Source: Acidobacteriota bacterium
GTDB lineage: Bacteria > Actinomycetota > Acidimicrobiia > Spongiisociales > ZC4RG35
DNA length: 38,553 nt
Reading direction: 5' to 3'
NCBI GenBank assembly: GCA_022573225.1
Contig: JACZUI010000022.1
Span: 1 to 38,553 of the forward strand
The translations under genes and the position numbers were made by a program. Every line of letters begins with the position of its first letter. The stretch's first letter is position 1. The notes below the pieces were generated by a model. That model was not told where the DNA came from. It searched no databases and saw only the letters and a program-made list of their open reading frames with translations. Positions 35,924 to 38,553 of the stretch are shown piece by piece.

Positions 35924-36556
35924 CTACTGAGCCGAACTCTGGTATCTGTTAATGGGAGCCGTGGTGCTGGGACCCAGGAGTGCGTCTGCGATGAGCGCCC
36001 AGATCCGGGCGGTGCCGTTGATCAGGTGAAGGAACACGAAGCCAAGACCCACGCCGATCACGGCGACAACAATCGCTTCCCAGATTTCATCGACTTCCCC
36101 AATAGTGCCGATGTTTAGGTTGTACCAGTCCTGCTCATAGAAGAGAGGGGCAAGGATCAGCCCAAACAACGCAAACGCAACCACGACGAGCACAAAACCG
36201 ACTATCCCGAACGGAAATTTGAGAAGCAGGTAGAAAACCCGTTTCCAGGTTTCGGACCTGACTACCAGTTCTTTGAGCTTCGCCCAGAATCCTTCAGCGA
36301 GGGAGATCCTGTCGGTATGGGCAATGGAGGTCTCCAACAGTTGGTTGGAGACCTCCCTCTCGAACTCTCCCAACCCATAGCTAGCGGCAATCATGCCAAC
36401 CAGGATCGGGATTCCCATCAAAGTGATCAGCAGACCGAACCCGAGCGAGAAGCCAGTGACCAGAAAGACGAAATAAAAGATCCCCAACGGAAACGACAAC
36501 AGCAGATACCCGACACTCTTCCAAGTCGTTGATCGCGTGATCACACCAAAGAACAT
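35924..36556 (-). CDS. Putative sensor-domain membrane protein
   Basis: The 210-residue protein resembles the putative sensor domain found at the N-terminus of actinobacterial histidine kinases and as stand-alone proteins. It has two similar halves, each starting with a pattern like TWKSVGYLLLSFPLGIFYFV or TWKRVFYLLLKFPFGIVGFV, followed by further hydrophobic helices, about four to five in all. No kinase domain is attached. The ribosome-binding site GAGGAGGAG precedes ATG 36556. A signalling role is inferred only from the family. Confidence 0.75.
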   Translation of the reverse strand: MFFGVITRSTTWKSVGYLLLSFPLGIFYFVFLVTGFSLGFGLLITLMGIPILVGMIAASYGLGEFEREVSNQLLETSIAHTDRISLAEGFWAKLKELVVRSETWKRVFYLLLKFPFGIVGFVLVVVAFALFGLILAPLFYEQDWYNLNIGTIGEVDEIWEAIVVAVIGVGLGFVFLHLINGTARIWALIADALLGPSTTAPINRYQSSAQ

Positions 36557-36652
36557 GACGAACTCCTCCTCAATGCAAATCCGAAGCTACCTTGAACCAC
36601 GACATGCCGCCGTCCGTAGCAGGCAATATTTTCGGTTTCTGACGCCTTGATC

Positions 36653-36680
36653 GCCGCCCATAAGTGCCGTTATGGGCGGT
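36653..36680 (+). repeat. dif-like recombination site, copy 4 (perfect palindromic arms)
   Basis: Left arm GCCGCCCATAA, centre GTGCCG, right arm TTATGGGCGGT. Ten bases of each arm are exact reverse complements. It is 757 bp from copy 3 and lies about 78 nt past the stop of the cyclase gene. Confidence 0.85.
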
Positions 36681-36757
36681 TGAACCTCGCTATTGGGTGT
36701 CGGGTCGTCAACGTCTGAGTAGTTCTACAAGACGTTGTTGCCCCTTTGTCTGAGTCC

Positions 36758-37594
36758 TTACGTCCGCAGCTCCGGGAAGTCAGGTTGTAGGCCGTCGACA
36801 CGGAGTTGAAACAACTCATGGGCCTCGGGCAGCCCTGCAAGTCGATGCGCTCCGAGGCTCTGGAATCCGACGTTGGCCGGGGTCGAACGCCCTAGTGCGT
36901 CCTTCGTCTCTTCTGACGCCACGACCTGGCCGCCGTGGGCAGCCGAACAAACTCGTGCGGCCTTATGAATCACCACCCCGAGATATCCGCTGCTGGTCAT
37001 CTTGACGGTGCCGCTATGAATCCCCGCCCGGACTCGAAACTCCAGGCCGTCAGGCCATCCCGTGTCTCTCATAATCATCTGAATGTCGATAGCCGCTCGG
37101 ATCGCGTCGCCAGGTTCCTCGAACACCGAAAAGGACTCGTCGGCCACGATGTCGACCTCTCGTCCGCCAGCCTGAGATACGCTGTCGCGGATAATCCTCC
37201 GGGTCTCTTCCAGTGGCGCCTCATAGCCGTCGCCAAGCTCCCGGATCAGACGGGTCGATCCCTCGATGTCGGTTAGCAGCAGCGTCACGAATCCAACGGG
37301 GAGATCGGGCGCGTTCCGCTGAGAGCTTGTGACGGCGTTGCCTCTTTCGGAACGGACCTGACGCGTTATGAAACCGACTGGCATGATCCCGTATCCATGG
37401 GCGGCCTTCAACAGCCGGATGCGAGCCTTTTCCCGCGCTGCCTCTGACTCGAAGTTCACCTGACTGAACCGAGCCAAAGCATTACGCACGTGCGACTCGT
37501 CGTTGATAGGCAAAAGCCGCTTTCCCCGCGAGTCCACATATGCGAACGATCGATCCGGCAGGTTCGCCCTCTCTTTAGCAGTGAGCTGCGCCAC
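36758..37594 (-). CDS. Class III nucleotide cyclase-domain protein
   Basis: The 278-residue protein has two domains. Residues 1-75 match a small helical domain seen in many actinobacterial proteins (LPDRSFAYVDSRGKRLLPIN, then HVRNALARFSQV). Residues about 98-270 form a class III adenylyl/guanylyl cyclase domain with metal-binding Asp109 (LLLTDIEGSTRL) and Asp152 (IVADESFSVF), and IHSGTVKMTSSGYLG. The usual GDG around the second Asp is ADE, so activity is uncertain. The start is GTG at 37594 without a clear ribosome-binding site. It is followed by dif-like copy 4. Confidence 0.8.
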   Translation of the reverse strand: MAQLTAKERANLPDRSFAYVDSRGKRLLPINDESHVRNALARFSQVNFESEAAREKARIRLLKAAHGYGIMPVGFITRQVRSERGNAVTSSQRNAPDLPVGFVTLLLTDIEGSTRLIRELGDGYEAPLEETRRIIRDSVSQAGGREVDIVADESFSVFEEPGDAIRAAIDIQMIMRDTGWPDGLEFRVRAGIHSGTVKMTSSGYLGVVIHKAARVCSAAHGGQVVASEETKDALGRSTPANVGFQSLGAHRLAGLPEAHELFQLRVDGLQPDFPELRT

Positions 37595-37609
37595 ACCGCG
37601 ACACTACTT

Positions 37610-38553
37610 CTACGTGGTCGGGACTTCTACGTGCTCGGGCAGACGATGCGCGACCAGACTTACGGCCGCATCCTGATGACCGCCGGGAGGCCGAGAATTC
37701 TTGATGTGGCCTACTTCAAGGACCCCGACCTCGTCGCCGGCGTCGTGCACGCCCCCGTGCTCGACGAGCACTTCTCGCCCCCGCGTTCGCCAGCGCGGGG
37801 CTTCGTCCGTTTCACCGAACACCAAGCCGATTAGTAATAGTGCGGTCGCCTCGCCGATGAGGTGGTTGTAAGGGCTTGAGTAAAACGAGAAGTGATGTTC
37901 CAGATACGTTGCGTGATCTTCCAATGATCTGATGATTGCCGAAAAATCGCGTGGTTGCCAGCCGTTCCACTCCGAGAGAGTTGCCAGCGTCCACAGCCAG
38001 GAGATAACCCGCATCGCCACTTCCAGCCCGCTCGTCCAGTGAATGCCTTCATACAGCGGGTTGTGTTTGATCCAATCCAACAAGAGTTCGCGAGCGCGGC
38101 CGGCATACTTTTCGGCCCCGCTCAACCGCCAGCCACGGGCCAAGTCGACAAGATACTGCTGACGGCCCAACTCCCAGACGTATTTGACGTCCACCCCCTC
38201 TTCCAATTCATAGAGCGGCACATCGGCATAGAAGCCTTTTGGCCAGCAGAATTCAGAACGCGGATCGCGGTGCCAGTCAATCGGCGACCTGAGGTCATAC
38301 CGATGGCCAAGCATCTCCCACGATCCCGACAGCACGCGCTCGGCGACTGCTTTTGATTGTGTGGCCAGCCGGAAGTAGTGTTGCGGAAATTCTCGTTCCA
38401 GCTTACATAGCTCAACGACTCGCGTTCCGGGAATGAGGCAGGCGAGCGATTCTTGAACCGCCTGCTGGTCAACCAACCCGGCAGACGACGCTTTGTTGAT
38501 CCCGTTTCCCTCCCTCCGAACGGATCGCAGGTAGGATTTCCGCTCGCGGCGAC
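37610..38553 (-). CDS. Heparinase II/III N-terminal-domain protein, truncated at both ends
   Basis: The frame is open to the window edge (5' end outside) and gives about 314 residues. Family marks are LGHRYDLRSPIDWHRDP, VDVKYVWELGRQQYLVDLAR, IHWTSGLEVAMRVISWLWTL and SPYNHLIGEATALLLIGLVF. This is the alpha-helical toroid domain of polysaccharide lyases. After about position 37790 homology stops and the rest is a random-looking tail (GGVHDAGDEVGVLEVG), so the catalytic C-terminal part is missing. The gene is less GC-rich than the window. It looks foreign and broken, or the assembly joins two sources here. Confidence 0.65.
   Translation of the reverse strand, partial: RRERKSYLRSVRREGNGINKASSAGLVDQQAVQESLACLIPGTRVVELCKLEREFPQHYFRLATQSKAVAERVLSGSWEMLGHRYDLRSPIDWHRDPRSEFCWPKGFYADVPLYELEEGVDVKYVWELGRQQYLVDLARGWRLSGAEKYAGRARELLLDWIKHNPLYEGIHWTSGLEVAMRVISWLWTLATLSEWNGWQPRDFSAIIRSLEDHATYLEHHFSFYSSPYNHLIGEATALLLIGLVFGETDEAPRWRTRGREVLVEHGGVHDAGDEVGVLEVGHIKNSRPPGGHQDAAVSLVAHRLPEHVEVPTT
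37620..37834 (+). other. Plus-strand coding-like fragment of unknown origin
   Basis: A frame reading RDFYVLGQTMRDQTYGRI, then PRILDVAYFKDPDLVAGVV and ending at 37834 has strong third-position GC bias, as real genes here do, and lacks a start of its own. It occupies the place where the heparinase-like gene on the other strand loses homology. It begins next to a near-tandem duplication of CTTCTACGTG. It may be the end of a different gene joined here by rearrangement. Confidence 0.25.

Noticed and set aside
35010-36680. CRISPR array
   Set aside because: Repeats are similar in length to CRISPR repeats but spacings are 398-757 bp and contain genes; no short uniform spacers.
35010-36680. Classical integron attC sites
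   Set aside because: The copies are only 28 bp and lack the paired GTTRRRY/RYYYAAC boxes and long imperfect stem; dif-like geometry fits better.
36653-36680. The chromosome's own dif site
   Set aside because: Four copies in direct orientation next to r-protein and groESL genes, usually origin-proximal, do not fit the single terminus dif.

Overview
The window is GC-rich chromosomal DNA from a Gram-positive-type bacterium, most likely a deep-branching actinobacterium. The clues are the tuf-S10-spc-alpha ribosomal supercluster with secY-adk-map inside it, zinc-type S14 and L36, a short-LID adenylate kinase, and the rplM-rpsI-glmM-glmS-acpS-nnr-alr-...-tsaD-groESL order. An Acidimicrobiia-like lineage is my best guess from gene order, not a proven assignment.

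Layout. 1-15991: end of tuf, then an almost gapless r-protein/translocase/polymerase run (rpsJ to rplQ), most genes overlapping by 1-8 nt. 15998-20306: a convergent repeat-bearing membrane protein, coaA, a YIP1-like membrane protein, truA and a convergent ilvA. 20416-24805: rplM, rpsI, glmM and glmS, with a glmS ribozyme between glmM and glmS. 24828-31902: acpS, bifunctional NAD(P)HX repair enzyme, alr, a P1-family peptidase, family-4 uracil-DNA glycosylase, tsaE, tsaB, rimI and tsaD. 32139-34289: two CIRCE operators, groES, groEL and a strong terminator. From about 34300 to the end the character changes to accessory DNA: fragmentary genes, a lamin-tail-domain remnant, and four small genes each followed by a 28-bp dif-like site. 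The window ends in a truncated heparinase-like gene of different base composition.

How the genes work together. The left half supplies ribosome, RNA polymerase alpha and Sec translocon. The middle supplies CoA, tRNA modification (TruA, TsaB/D/E), cell-wall precursors (GlmM, GlmS, Alr) and metabolite or DNA repair. GroESL is under HrcA-type control.

Most notable: (1) an integron-like array of single genes punctuated by four direct copies of a dif-like (11-6-11) site at 35010-36680; (2) a well-preserved glmS ribozyme starting 24 nt after glmM; (3) a second, synonymously diverged copy of the last ten rplB codons fused exactly to the rpsS start; (4) only a broken IF-1-like relic in the infA slot; (5) in-frame tandem duplications in at least seven genes, including r-proteins L4, S3 and S11; (6) groESL bracketed by copies of one hairpin repeat.
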